Shown: positions 35,275 through 43,474 of the stretch, one piece after another
Layout of the letters: every line of letters starts with the position of its first letter
Numbering within the stretch: position 1 is the stretch's first letter
Source of the DNA: Tsuneonella mangrovi
Lineage (GTDB): Bacteria > Pseudomonadota > Alphaproteobacteria > Sphingomonadales > Sphingomonadaceae
Assembly: GCF_002269345.1 (NCBI RefSeq)
Contig: NZ_CP022889.1
Coordinates: 1,488,001-1,552,000, forward strand
Reading direction: 5' to 3'
Length of the DNA stretch: 64,000 nt
The notes under the pieces: generated by a model
The model's input: the letters and a program-made list of their open reading frames with translations, nothing else
What the model was told of the DNA's origin: nothing
Database searches by the model: none
Position numbers and translations under genes: made by a program

Positions 35275-35640
35275 CTAGCCGACCAGTTGGCGCACAGCCG
35301 CCATGAACGGCCCGATCGAGACCGGTTTGGCGAGGTAGCTGGCCGCACCTGCGTCGCGAATCTTTTCCTCGTCGCCTTTCCCCGCATAGGCGGTCACCGC
35401 CAGCACCGGCACGTCGCTCAATTGCCCGTCGCGGCCCATCGCCACGATCAGGTCGAGCCCCGAAACGTGCGGCAGCTGGATGTCCATGATCACCAGGTCC
35501 GGGTCGAACGCACGGGCGGAGTTGAGTACCAGTTCGCCGTCGGCCACCGGCTCGACCTCGAAGCCGCTGGCGCGCAACACGTCGCAGAACAATTTCCGGT
35601 TGAGGTCGTTGTCCTCGACAACGAGGATTCTCTTTGCCAC
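35275..35640 (-). CDS. DivK-like single-domain response regulator
   Basis: A 121-residue stand-alone receiver domain: acidic pocket Glu9-Asp10, phosphoacceptor Asp53 in VIMDIQLPHVSGL, Thr in VTAYAGKGDEEK and Lys in LAKPV. The sequence around the start (AKRILVVEDNDLNRKLFCD) matches DivK, the cell-fate regulator that acts on CtrA through DivL and CckA. Its location 3 kb from ctrA is consistent with this but the name is inferred. It is divergent from the DUF3572 gene. Confidence 0.88.
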   Translation of the reverse strand: MAKRILVVEDNDLNRKLFCDVLRASGFEVEPVADGELVLNSARAFDPDLVIMDIQLPHVSGLDLIVAMGRDGQLSDVPVLAVTAYAGKGDEEKIRDAGAASYLAKPVSIGPFMAAVRQLVG

Positions 35641-35772
35641 TGGAATGGCTCCCTAAGCGTTTGACCAGCGCTTTATGGCCCAGCGAGGACTGACACAATC
35701 ACTAGCCACCCGCCTACCCACGACCACCATTCCGGCGATGCCGACACGCTGGCCCTTTCCGCGCTCGGCTGG

Positions 35773-35982
35773 GTGCTATCCGACAGCCAGCGCGCCGAAC
35801 GGTTGCTGGCGCTGACTGGGCTGACGCCGGAAGCGCTGCGCGACAACCTGACCGACAAGGCGACGCTGTCCGCCGTGCTCGGTTTCCTCGAATCGCACGA
35901 ACCGGACCTGCTGCTCGCTGCCGACGCACTCAACGTCGCGCCTGAAGCGCTGGTAAGGGCAAATGCGGAGCTTTCGGCATGA
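35773..35982 (+). CDS. DUF3572 protein, start uncertain
   Basis: GTG 35773 is the only canonical start in the frame, giving 69 residues, but DUF3572-like sequence (ADTLALSALGWVLSD) begins about ten codons earlier. Between the upstream stop (35662-35664) and 35773 there is no ATG, GTG or TTG. ATC 35698, eight bases after AGGA, is a possible non-canonical start (94 residues). The protein is small and all-helical; function unknown. Its stop overlaps the HAD gene start (ATGA), the first of a chain of overlapping genes to 38953. Confidence 0.7.
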   Translation: MLSDSQRAERLLALTGLTPEALRDNLTDKATLSAVLGFLESHEPDLLLAADALNVAPEALVRANAELSA

Positions 35983-36620
35983 GCCGCCCGTTGGTTATCT
36001 CCGATTGCGACGAAGTGCTGCTGCACATGATCGCCCATTTCAAGGCGTGGTTGGAGGAAGGGCAAGGTGTGACCTTCAACCTCGTCGGGAACAATTTCGC
36101 AAACGCGATGCGCTGGCAGGAAACCGGCGAGCCGGTGGGCGAGCGCGATATCTGGCGGCTGCTCGGCGGGTTTTTCGATACCGAAATGCACCGACAGGAC
36201 CCGATCGAAGGCGCGATCAACGGGATCAACACTCTGGCGGAAAGCGCCGATGTCGTGATCCTCACCAACCTCAACGACGAACGCCAGCAACGCCGCGCCG
36301 AACAGCTCGCCGCCTATGGTGTGCACGCGCGGGTGTTCACCAACCAGGGGCCGAAAGGGCCTGCGCTGAAAGCGATCGTCGACGAATATGCACCCAGCCG
36401 TGCCGTATTTATCGACGACCTTGCACAGCACCACCAATCGGTCGCCGAAATCGTCCCCGGCGTGCGCCGCCTGCACCTGTGCGGCGAACCGATGCTGGCG
36501 CCGCATATCAATTGCGCCCACGAAGCGGGCCATGCCCACGCCCGGATCGACACTTGGGCGGAGGCATTGCCGTGGCTGCTCGACCAGCTGCACAATCACG
36601 ATCAGGAGGAAGATGCATGA
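35979..36620 (+). CDS. HAD-like hydrolase
   Basis: A 213-residue cytosolic protein of the HAD superfamily: motif I SDCDEVLL (residues 8-15; Asp-x-Asp retained), motif II ILTNLNDE, a Lys in PKGPALKAIV and motif IV FIDDLAQHH. The cap is a small helical insert around residues 20-90. Substrate unknown; likely a phosphatase. It overlaps the genes on both sides by 4 bp, in a run of five translationally coupled genes. Confidence 0.82.
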   Translation: MSRPLVISDCDEVLLHMIAHFKAWLEEGQGVTFNLVGNNFANAMRWQETGEPVGERDIWRLLGGFFDTEMHRQDPIEGAINGINTLAESADVVILTNLNDERQQRRAEQLAAYGVHARVFTNQGPKGPALKAIVDEYAPSRAVFIDDLAQHHQSVAEIVPGVRRLHLCGEPMLAPHINCAHEAGHAHARIDTWAEALPWLLDQLHNHDQEEDA

Positions 36621-37078
36621 GCCACGAAGCCCGCCTAGCCGAACTGGGGATCACGCTGCCCAAACCGGCCGCGCCGGTGGCATCCTATGTCGCGGTGGTC
36701 GTTTCGAATGGATTGGCCCATGTCTCGGGCCAGTTGCCCTTCATCGACGGTGATCTCGCAAAGGGTCGCCTGGGCGAAAGCGTGACGGTCGAACAGGGCA
36801 TGACGGCCGCGCGCGCCTGCGGACTGATGATCCTCGCCCAGCTCAAGGCCGCGCTCGGCTCGCTCGACCGGGTCGAGCGGGTGGTCAAGCTCGGCGCATT
36901 CGTCAATTCCACCCCCGATTTCGTCGACCAGCCCAAAGTCGCCAACGGTGCAAGCGACCTGATGGCCGAAGTGTTCGGCGATGCCGGCAAGCACGCGCGC
37001 GCGGCGGTTGGCGTGCCCGCGCTGCCGCTAGGGGCTGCGGTCGAGGTCGATGCGATTGTCGCTGTATCGGGCGCTTGA
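36617..37078 (+). CDS. RidA/YjgF-family protein
   Basis: A 153-residue protein of the RidA family (long form), which removes reactive enamine/imine intermediates formed by PLP enzymes. Family features are HVSGQLPF near residue 36, the Arg in VERVVKLGAFVNS and the C-terminal GVPALPLGAAVEVDAIV. AGGAGGA precedes the start; ATG 36617 overlaps the HAD stop. The 3' end overlaps the next gene by 29 bp. Confidence 0.9.
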   Translation: MSHEARLAELGITLPKPAAPVASYVAVVVSNGLAHVSGQLPFIDGDLAKGRLGESVTVEQGMTAARACGLMILAQLKAALGSLDRVERVVKLGAFVNSTPDFVDQPKVANGASDLMAEVFGDAGKHARAAVGVPALPLGAAVEVDAIVAVSGA

Positions 37079-37823
37079 CCGGCTGATCGTCCGTCAGCCC
37101 GATCCCGCGCGGGTCGGCTGGCTCCGGCAGTGGACTTATGCCCACCGGGGATTGCACGGCGAGACCGTCCCGGAAAACTCGCTGGCCGCAGCACGAGGCG
37201 CAATCGCCGCTGGGTTGGGCATCGAATGCGATATCCAGCGCAGCCGCGACGACTGGCCGATGGTGTTCCACGATTGGGAGCTATCCCGGCTGACCGGAGC
37301 GGACGGCGATACGGGAGACCTCACCAAAGAAGAGTTGCAGGGGCTACATTACACGCGAAGCGAGGAACGGCCCGCCACACTTGCTGAACTGCTCGAACTG
37401 GTCGCGGGACAGGTCCCGCTGCTGATCGAGATCAAGTCGAAGCGCGGCTACGATGTGATCCGGACCTGCCGCGAGGTCCGCGATGCCCTCACCGGCTACA
37501 AGGGCGACCATGCGGTGATGAGCTTCGATCCGCGGGTCGCCCGATGGCTGCGCCGCCATTCGCCCGGAACCGTCGCCGGACTGGTCATGCGCGAGGACAA
37601 GTACGGATATACCCAGAAGCCCTGGGAGCGGCACATGGCGCTCTGGCTCGCCCGGCCCGACTTCCTTGCCTACCACGTGGCAGCGCTGCCCAATCCGATG
37701 GTCGCGGATCTGCGCGAACGCGGCCTGCCGATCCTGACCTGGACGGTCAAGTCGCCGGATACGCGCGAAACCGCGCGCCGCTACGCAGATGCGTCGATCG
37801 CTGAGGGAGCAGGACTGGCGTGA
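37050..37823 (+). CDS. glycerophosphodiester phosphodiesterase
   Basis: A 257-residue TIM-barrel enzyme that releases alcohols from deacylated phospholipids. The catalytic His pair is in YAHRGLH (near residue 31) and FHDWELSRLTG (near residue 74), metal ligands are seen in IECDIQRS, and IEIKSK is the usual mid-barrel strand. No signal peptide, so cytosolic. It overlaps RidA at the start and the FemAB-like gene by GTGA at the end. Confidence 0.9.
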   Translation: MRLSLYRALDRLIVRQPDPARVGWLRQWTYAHRGLHGETVPENSLAAARGAIAAGLGIECDIQRSRDDWPMVFHDWELSRLTGADGDTGDLTKEELQGLHYTRSEERPATLAELLELVAGQVPLLIEIKSKRGYDVIRTCREVRDALTGYKGDHAVMSFDPRVARWLRRHSPGTVAGLVMREDKYGYTQKPWERHMALWLARPDFLAYHVAALPNPMVADLRERGLPILTWTVKSPDTRETARRYADASIAEGAGLA

Positions 37824-38953
37824 GCGACAGCGATCTTAAGGCACGCATGGCCGGGTCGGTCGGGGAATTCAGCGCACAGCAGTGGGACAGCCTTACGGAT
37901 GGCAGCAACCCGTTCGTCAGCCACGCATTCCTGACCGCGCTGGAGGATTCGGGAAGCGTCGGCGAAGGGACCGGCTGGCACCCTACCCCACTGGTGATCG
38001 AAGGCAGCGGAGAGCTGCTCGCGGCGCTTCCCGCCTACCTCAAGGGTCACAGCCAGGGCGAATACGTGTTCGACCATTCGTGGGCCGATGCCTACGAGCG
38101 GGCCGGCGGGCGATATTACCCCAAGCTTCAGGTCGCAGTGCCGTTTACCCCGGCCAGCGGGCCGCGCCTTCTGCTGCACAATACCGAGCTTGCCGCGCCG
38201 CTGCTGGGCTTTGCGGAGAAGTTCGCCGAAGCCAACCGGCTGTCGTCGATCCACGCAACGTTCCTCGAGCCCGAGCAGGTGCCGCTGTTCGAGGCGGCCG
38301 GATGGATGATCCGCAACGACATCCAGTATCACTGGGAAAATCGCGGATACGCCACGTTCGACGATTTCCTCGCCGCGCTTTCCAGCCGCAAACGCAAGGC
38401 GATCCGCAAGGAGCGCGCGGGCGCGCAGGAAGGGCTCGACATCCGGCAATTGCGCGGAGCCGACATCAAGCAGGAGCATTGGGACGCGTTCTGGCAATTC
38501 TACCAGGATACCGGCGCGCGCAAGTGGGGCCGCCCCTACCTGACCCGCGAAGCGTTCGAGCTGATCGGCGCGCGGCTGGGCGACCGGGTGCTGCTGGTGT
38601 TGGCCTTCGACGGCGGCAGGCCGATCGCAGGCGCACTCAATTTTATCGGGGGGAAGGCCCTCTACGGGCGGTACTGGGGGTGCGTCGAGGACAGGCGCTT
38701 CCTCCATTTCGAGCTGTGTTACTATCAGGCGATCGATGCGGCGATCGAGCTTGGCCTGGAGATGGTCGAGGCCGGGGCGCAAGGCCAGCACAAGCTGGCG
38801 CGCGGCTATGAACCGGTGGCGACTACCTCAGCGCACTGGATCAACGATCCCGGCTTTCGCGAAGCGGTGGCCGATTTCCTCGAACGCGAACGGGCCGGCG
38901 TGGCGCACGATCGCGACTGGCTGGGCGGTCATTCGCCCTTTCGAAAGGGTTAG
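37820..38953 (+). CDS. FemAB/GNAT-like protein of the COG3146 type
   Basis: A 377-residue cytosolic protein with a GNAT-like tandem fold, of the family often named 'peptidogalycan biosynthesis protein' (DUF482). Seen features: SNPFVSHAFL near residue 30, LSSRKRKAIRKERA near residue 185, and the late EAGAQGQHKLARGYEP. Members are thought to transfer aminoacyl or acyl groups, but the reaction is not known. Translation starts at GTG overlapping the previous stop. It is the last gene of the coupled run. Confidence 0.85.
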   Translation: MSDSDLKARMAGSVGEFSAQQWDSLTDGSNPFVSHAFLTALEDSGSVGEGTGWHPTPLVIEGSGELLAALPAYLKGHSQGEYVFDHSWADAYERAGGRYYPKLQVAVPFTPASGPRLLLHNTELAAPLLGFAEKFAEANRLSSIHATFLEPEQVPLFEAAGWMIRNDIQYHWENRGYATFDDFLAALSSRKRKAIRKERAGAQEGLDIRQLRGADIKQEHWDAFWQFYQDTGARKWGRPYLTREAFELIGARLGDRVLLVLAFDGGRPIAGALNFIGGKALYGRYWGCVEDRRFLHFELCYYQAIDAAIELGLEMVEAGAQGQHKLARGYEPVATTSAHWINDPGFREAVADFLERERAGVAHDRDWLGGHSPFRKG

Positions 38954-38959
38954 GCCGGT

Positions 38960-39289
38960 TCAGGCGGCGCGGCGGGCATCCTGGCGGAGCCATTCGCGCG
39001 CGCGGCGCTGGGCTTCGGCGATCTCGCGAGCGGTCATCTCATCGGAAATGTCCGCGCGGCACCAGGACGCTTCTTCATGGCCACCGGCAGCGGCGAGGTT
39101 GAACCACTTGTGCGCTTCGACGAGATCACTCTCGACCCCGTGGCTACCGGTCGAGAACGCGACGCCGAGGTCGAAATAGGCCGACCTGTCGCCTTGCGCG
39201 GCGGCGGCGAGACATTGGGCCACCAGCAAATCGGCGGCTGCGGTATCCTTGGGCAGTTCGCTGCCGCCTTCGATCTTGCGCAGTTCCAT
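38960..39289 (-). CDS. Sel1-repeat protein
   Basis: A 109-residue cytosolic protein with one Sel1-like helical repeat pair (AYFDLGVAFSTGSHGVESDLVEAHKWFNLAAAGGHEEAS described by its start at residue 42), which normally mediates protein-protein contact. It ends in a basic tail. I chose ATG 39289; the frame is open to 39361. It is divergent from dksA over a 276-bp gap that contains a CtrA-box-like site 66 bp from its start. Confidence 0.72.
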   Translation of the reverse strand: MELRKIEGGSELPKDTAAADLLVAQCLAAAAQGDRSAYFDLGVAFSTGSHGVESDLVEAHKWFNLAAAGGHEEASWCRADISDEMTAREIAEAQRRAREWLRQDARRAA

Positions 39290-39354
39290 TTCAATCGATC
39301 CCCCTGTTGCGGCGATCCCGTGTCGCCGACAGGCAGAGTTCAACCCTGTTATGG

Positions 39355-39370
39355 TCAACAAATGGTTAAC
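39355..39370. promoter_or_regulatory. CtrA-box-like site between the Sel1 gene and dksA
   Basis: TCAA-N7-TTAAC differs from the CtrA consensus TTAA-N7-TTAAC at one base. It is 66 bp upstream of the Sel1-repeat gene and 196 bp upstream of dksA, in a divergent region. The window encodes CtrA itself 8 kb away. Confidence 0.45.
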
Positions 39371-39565
39371 AAGGCCGTCGAATTTCGGGACAGGCCCCTA
39401 TTTTCGGTGGACGATCCGGGACACTTCGGGATTGCCGCTTGTGCCGATCCCAAGCGGCAACTATAGGCGCGCCAAAGCGAGCAGAACGGCGCCAGAAACC
39501 TGTGGGAAGGTGGATTGGTAAGGGGGTCGCCGGAGCGGCTGGTTGATCTGGTTAAGAGGACCGTT

Positions 39566-40024
39566 ATGGCCACTTTGGCATCCAGCGATATCGATATTCT
39601 CGAACGGGCGAAGCGTGCCCTTGCCCCGGACTATGTTCCAAGCGAGGATGAGGAGTACATGTCCCCGTCGCAGCAGGATTATTTCCGGATGCTGCTGCTC
39701 GAATGGAAGCGCTCAATCCTCGCATCGTCGAGCGCAACCCTCCAGTCTCTCCAGGACGGTCCGCTGCGCGAACCCGACCTCAACGACCGGGCCTCGAGCG
39801 AGACCGACTGGAGCATCGAACTGCGCACCCGCGACCGCCAGCGCAAGCTGATCGCCAAGATCGATTCCGCATTGCGCCGGATAGAGGCTGGCGAATACGG
39901 ATTTTGCGAGGTCACCGGCGATCCGATCGGCCTCAAGCGGCTGGTTGCCCGCCCGGTCGCGACAATGACCGTCGAAGCGCAGGAAGCGCACGAACGTCGC
40001 GAAAAAGTTTCGCGCGACGACTAG
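39566..40024 (+). CDS. dksA: DksA-family transcription factor
   Basis: A 152-residue RNA-polymerase secondary-channel regulator that works with ppGpp. It has an N-terminal helix (IDILERAKRAL), a long coiled-coil (about residues 35-105) and a C-terminal globular part YGFCEVTGDPIGLKRL. Only one cysteine of the usual four zinc ligands is present, as in many alphaproteobacterial DksA proteins. The tip has acidic residues in LNDRASSETDW. AAGAGGA precedes ATG 39566. A hairpin lies just downstream. Confidence 0.93.
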   Translation: MATLASSDIDILERAKRALAPDYVPSEDEEYMSPSQQDYFRMLLLEWKRSILASSSATLQSLQDGPLREPDLNDRASSETDWSIELRTRDRQRKLIAKIDSALRRIEAGEYGFCEVTGDPIGLKRLVARPVATMTVEAQEAHERREKVSRDD

Positions 40025-40030
40025 GCCTCA

Positions 40031-40061
40031 CCGGGCGGGGTTCGCCCGGCGTTAGTCTTTT
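40031..40061 (+). terminator. hairpin after dksA
   Basis: CCGGGCG-N5-CGCCCGG stem 6 bp after the dksA stop, followed by a loosely spaced CTTTT. It is a weak intrinsic terminator that would separate dksA from the PilZ gene. Confidence 0.5.
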
Positions 40062-40075
40062 CGCAACGACCCGGC

Positions 40076-40091
40076 TTAAGCCTTCATTAGC
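40076..40091 (+). promoter_or_regulatory. CtrA-box-like site upstream of a PilZ gene
   Basis: TTAA-N7-TTAGC differs from the CtrA consensus at one base (TTAGC for TTAAC). It lies 12 bp before the PilZ gene start at 40104, so if real it would overlap the promoter or act on a downstream start codon. Confidence 0.4.
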
Positions 40092-40103
40092 GCGATCGGG
40101 ACT

Positions 40104-40553
40104 ATGTTCCGGACTACGGGCGGCGATCGTGCAGTGGCCGCCTCCGACACACGTTTGGACAAGGGAATGGTCAGCCGGATGGCAGGCGTCGATACCCGGA
40201 ACATTGGGCGGGACAGCCTTCTTCTTACCGCCGAGGTTCGCCTCGAGGGCGAGGGCGACCCGGTACGCGTGAAGGTCCGCAACCTGTCGGCCGGCGGCAT
40301 GATGGGCGAAGGCGACCTCAAGGTCGCGCGCGGTTCGCGCGTGGTCGTCGCGCTGCGCAACGTCGGCGAGATCGAAGGCAACGTCGCCTGGGTGCAGGGC
40401 AATCGCTTTGGCATCGCATTCAACGTGGAGATCGACCCCAAGGCCCCCCGCACAGCGGTTGCCGCGACCCCCAACGACATGGCGAGCCCGCGTTACACCC
40501 GGCCTGCCGGGATCGCTCCGCTCGGAGAAGCCGAAAAGCTCCGCAAGCTCTGA
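40104..40553 (+). CDS. PilZ-domain protein
   Basis: A 149-residue cytosolic protein with a single PilZ domain that binds cyclic di-GMP: RxxxR at Arg32-Arg36 (RNIGR) and NLSAGG near residue 60, both intact. The C-terminal 35 residues are Pro/Ala-rich. ATG 40167 is an alternative start that would still include the whole domain. PilZ proteins adjust motility, adhesion or exopolysaccharide to c-di-GMP levels. Confidence 0.85.
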   Translation: MFRTTGGDRAVAASDTRLDKGMVSRMAGVDTRNIGRDSLLLTAEVRLEGEGDPVRVKVRNLSAGGMMGEGDLKVARGSRVVVALRNVGEIEGNVAWVQGNRFGIAFNVEIDPKAPRTAVAATPNDMASPRYTRPAGIAPLGEAEKLRKL

Positions 40554-40632
40554 GCCGCGCGCAGGCTTCCGGGGATCGCATGAATCTTCCCCGCTGACGG
40601 CTGCCTTGCGAGGTGCTAGGCGTGCCCAATCC

Positions 40633-42105
40633 ATGAGCCGCCGCGTTGCCTTCACACTCGCCGCCTGCACGCTTCCCGCCTTGTTGAGCGGATGCGGATC
40701 GTCGGGCAACCCGAACGAAGTGCAGATTGCCTTCATCGGCAGCCCGAAGCAGTTGGTCGAGAAGGGCCTGCGCCTTTCTCCGCCCGGCCAGCAGGTCCGC
40801 GCGGCGACCACCGCGGGGCTCGTCGCGCTCGATGCAAAGGGCGAAGTGGTGCCTGCGCTTGCCGAGCGGTGGATCGTGACCGAAGACGGGTTGAGCTACA
40901 TTTTCCGGGTCCGCGATTCCGATTGGCCCGACGGAAAGCCACTCACCGCCGAACAGGTGCGCGATTCCCTCAAACTCACTTTACGGAAACTACGCGGGAC
41001 ATCGCTCGGCCTCGACCTGGCGTCGATCAGCGATATCCGCACGATGACCGGGCGGGTGATCGAGATCGACCTTTCCAGCCCGGTGCCCGACTTCCTCCAG
41101 TTGCTGACCCAGCCCGAGCTGGGCATCACCTACCGCGGGCAGGTAGCCGGTCCGATGGCCGTTTCGACCGCCCAATCGGACGGCGATGTGGTGCTCAAGC
41201 CCATGCCGCCCGAGAAGCGCGGGCTTCCTGCACAGCACAACTGGGAAAAATCGGTCCGCGAACTGCAGATTCGCGCCCTGCCCGCACGCGATGCGATGAA
41301 GGCATTCTATTCGGGCGATGTCGATGTCGTGTTCGACGGACGGCTGGCCGACCTGCCACTGGCCGACACCGGCCCATTGTCGCGCGGCACGGTTCGGATC
41401 GACGCCGCGATGGGCTTGTTCGGGCTTCGCGTCCTGCGCGACGACGGCCCGCTGGGCGACCCCGTCCGCCGCGAGGCACTGGCGATGGCAATCGACCGCC
41501 AGGGACTGCTTTCGCCATTCAACGTCGCCGGCTGGCTGCCGAGCACCCGGATCATCCCGGTTTCGTTGCTCGGCCCAGGGGCGAGCGAACGCTGGCCCAA
41601 CCTCAGCCTTGAACAACGCCGGAATATTGCCCGCGAGCGCATCGCTGCGTGGACCCGGGCGGGCAATTCCGCCGATGTGCGGATCTCGCTCCCGGAAGGC
41701 CCGGGATCGCAGAAATTGTTCAATGAGTTGGCTAAATCGTGGGCGGCGATCGGCGTCACCGCGGAACTCGTCGCCCCCGGCAAGCAAGCCGACCTCGCGA
41801 TGGTCGATGCGCTCGCGCGGTTCGGCGGGCCGCGCTGGTTCCTCGACCAGTTCAACTGCGGCGTGCGCAAACTGCTGTGTTCCCCCGAAGCCGACGCACT
41901 GGTGCGCGAAGCGGTGAACGAGGCCGATCCCGAAAAGCACCGCACCGACCTGCTCGAAGCCGAAACCCGCCTGATGGCCAACGAGGGCTTCATCCCGCTC
42001 GGAGCGCCGGTGCGCTGGTCGCTGGTGCGCGGCGATGTGCCCGGCTTTGCACCCAACCGCTGGGCTACCCATCCCTTGTTCCCGCTGGCGATCGACCCCA
42101 AATAG
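40633..42105 (+). CDS. extracellular solute-binding lipoprotein, family 5
   Basis: A 490-residue lipoprotein (lipobox LSGC near residue 21) of the peptide/nickel ABC transporter substrate-binding family: PALAERWIVTEDGLSYIFRVR near residue 76, WPDGKPLTAEQV, and GDVDVVFDG-type segment. No permease or ATPase gene is adjacent, so it is an orphan receptor or the substrate is unknown. It overlaps nothing; 5 bp separate it from the DUF4112 gene. Confidence 0.88.
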   Translation: MSRRVAFTLAACTLPALLSGCGSSGNPNEVQIAFIGSPKQLVEKGLRLSPPGQQVRAATTAGLVALDAKGEVVPALAERWIVTEDGLSYIFRVRDSDWPDGKPLTAEQVRDSLKLTLRKLRGTSLGLDLASISDIRTMTGRVIEIDLSSPVPDFLQLLTQPELGITYRGQVAGPMAVSTAQSDGDVVLKPMPPEKRGLPAQHNWEKSVRELQIRALPARDAMKAFYSGDVDVVFDGRLADLPLADTGPLSRGTVRIDAAMGLFGLRVLRDDGPLGDPVRREALAMAIDRQGLLSPFNVAGWLPSTRIIPVSLLGPGASERWPNLSLEQRRNIARERIAAWTRAGNSADVRISLPEGPGSQKLFNELAKSWAAIGVTAELVAPGKQADLAMVDALARFGGPRWFLDQFNCGVRKLLCSPEADALVREAVNEADPEKHRTDLLEAETRLMANEGFIPLGAPVRWSLVRGDVPGFAPNRWATHPLFPLAIDPK

Positions 42106-42110
42106 GGGCG

Positions 42111-42539
42111 ATGATCGAACCGAACCCTTCGACCAGCCGCGTCCAGCGCATGCCGATCGACCTGCCGATCGGCAACGATCCGGCCTCGATCCGGCGGCGG
42201 CTGGAGGCGATGGAGCAGTTGCTCGAAAACGCCTTCGAGGTACCGGGCACGAAAATGCGCGTGGGGCTCGACGCAATCGTCGGATTGATCCCCGTGATCG
42301 GCGATCTCATCACTACCGCGATGGGCGCGTGGATCGTGTGGGAAGCGCGCAACCTCGGACTGCCCAAGTGGAAGCTGTGGCGCATGGCTGGCAACGTCGC
42401 GTTCGACACCGCGATCGGCGTGGTCCCGGTCGTCGGCGATGCGGCGGACTTCCTGTTCCGCTCGAACACCCGCAACCTGAAGATCGTCAAGCGCCATCTC
42501 GACAAGCATCACCCGGCGCAGCGCACGATCGAAGGCTAG
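42111..42539 (+). CDS. DUF4112 membrane protein
   Basis: A 142-residue protein with the DUF4112 core: RRLEAMEQLLENAFEVPGT then two hydrophobic hairpins containing GLIPVIGDLITT and GVVPVVGDAADFLF, each with the Pro-x-x-Gly-Asp pattern, and a basic end (SNTRNLKIVKRHLDKH). Function unknown. It starts 5 bp after the solute-binding protein gene and 49 bp before the tryptophan dioxygenase gene. Confidence 0.88.
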   Translation: MIEPNPSTSRVQRMPIDLPIGNDPASIRRRLEAMEQLLENAFEVPGTKMRVGLDAIVGLIPVIGDLITTAMGAWIVWEARNLGLPKWKLWRMAGNVAFDTAIGVVPVVGDAADFLFRSNTRNLKIVKRHLDKHHPAQRTIEG

Positions 42540-42588
42540 CCGCCCGCGGGTAGTTTCAACCGCGACCGGTTTGCCCTAGAGGCGGGCG

Positions 42589-43380
42589 ATGGCCCGCGAC
42601 GTTACCTACACTTCGTACCTCGATCTCGACCGCATCCTGTCGGCCCAGCACCCTGCGTCGGGCGCGCACGACGAGATGCTGTTCATCATCGTCCACCAGG
42701 CCAGCGAGTTGTGGCTCAAGCTGTGCCTGCACGAGCTGTTCGCCGCGCGCGACCTGATCGTGGCCGACGACCTTCGCCCCGCGTTCAAGATGCTTGCCCG
42801 GGTCGCTCGCGCACAATCGCAGCTGATCGACAGCTGGGATGTGCTGAGCACGATGACCCCGCACGATTATTCGCAGGTCCGCCCGCACCTGGGGCATTCG
42901 AGCGGGTTCCAGTCGGCACAGTACCGGCTGATGGAATTCCTGCTCGGCGGGCGCAACGCGAAGATGGTGAAGCTGCACGAAGCGACGCCCGAAGTGGCAA
43001 AGGCATTGCGTGAGGAACTCGAACGCCCGAGCCTTTACGAGGAATCGGTCCGCCTGCTCGCCAAGCGCGGGTTCGCAATTCCCGAGGCGGTGCTGGTGCG
43101 CGATCACACCACGCTGTGGGAGCCATCGGGCGACGTCGAAGCCGCGTGGGCGGAGATCTATCGTCACCCGAACAAGTACTGGGACCTCTACGAGCTGGCC
43201 GAGAAACTGGTCGACCTCGAATACCATTTCCAGCGCTGGCGCTTCGGCCACTTGAAGACCGTCGAGCGGATTATCGGCTTCAAGCGCGGCACCGGCGGAA
43301 CCGAAGGCGCGCCCTATCTCGAGGGGGTGCTCAAGCAGGCATTCTTCCCGGAACTGCTGAGCGTGCGGACGGCGATCTGA
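42589..43380 (+). CDS. kynA: tryptophan 2,3-dioxygenase
   Basis: A 263-residue haem enzyme that opens the indole ring of L-tryptophan to N-formylkynurenine, the first step of the kynurenine pathway. Marks are YTSYLDLDRILSAQHP at the N-terminus, HQASELWLK near residue 36, and the haem-ligand His in WRFGHLKTVER. Length is normal. No other kynurenine-pathway genes (kynB, kynU) are in the window. Confidence 0.95.
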   Translation: MARDVTYTSYLDLDRILSAQHPASGAHDEMLFIIVHQASELWLKLCLHELFAARDLIVADDLRPAFKMLARVARAQSQLIDSWDVLSTMTPHDYSQVRPHLGHSSGFQSAQYRLMEFLLGGRNAKMVKLHEATPEVAKALREELERPSLYEESVRLLAKRGFAIPEAVLVRDHTTLWEPSGDVEAAWAEIYRHPNKYWDLYELAEKLVDLEYHFQRWRFGHLKTVERIIGFKRGTGGTEGAPYLEGVLKQAFFPELLSVRTAI

Positions 43381-43474
43381 TTGCTTCCTACTGTCCGCTG
43401 AAACGGACGCCTCATGGCGCTTGAAGCGGATGGGAGCGCGGCTTACATGCGATGCACTGCCACGGTTGGAGCAA

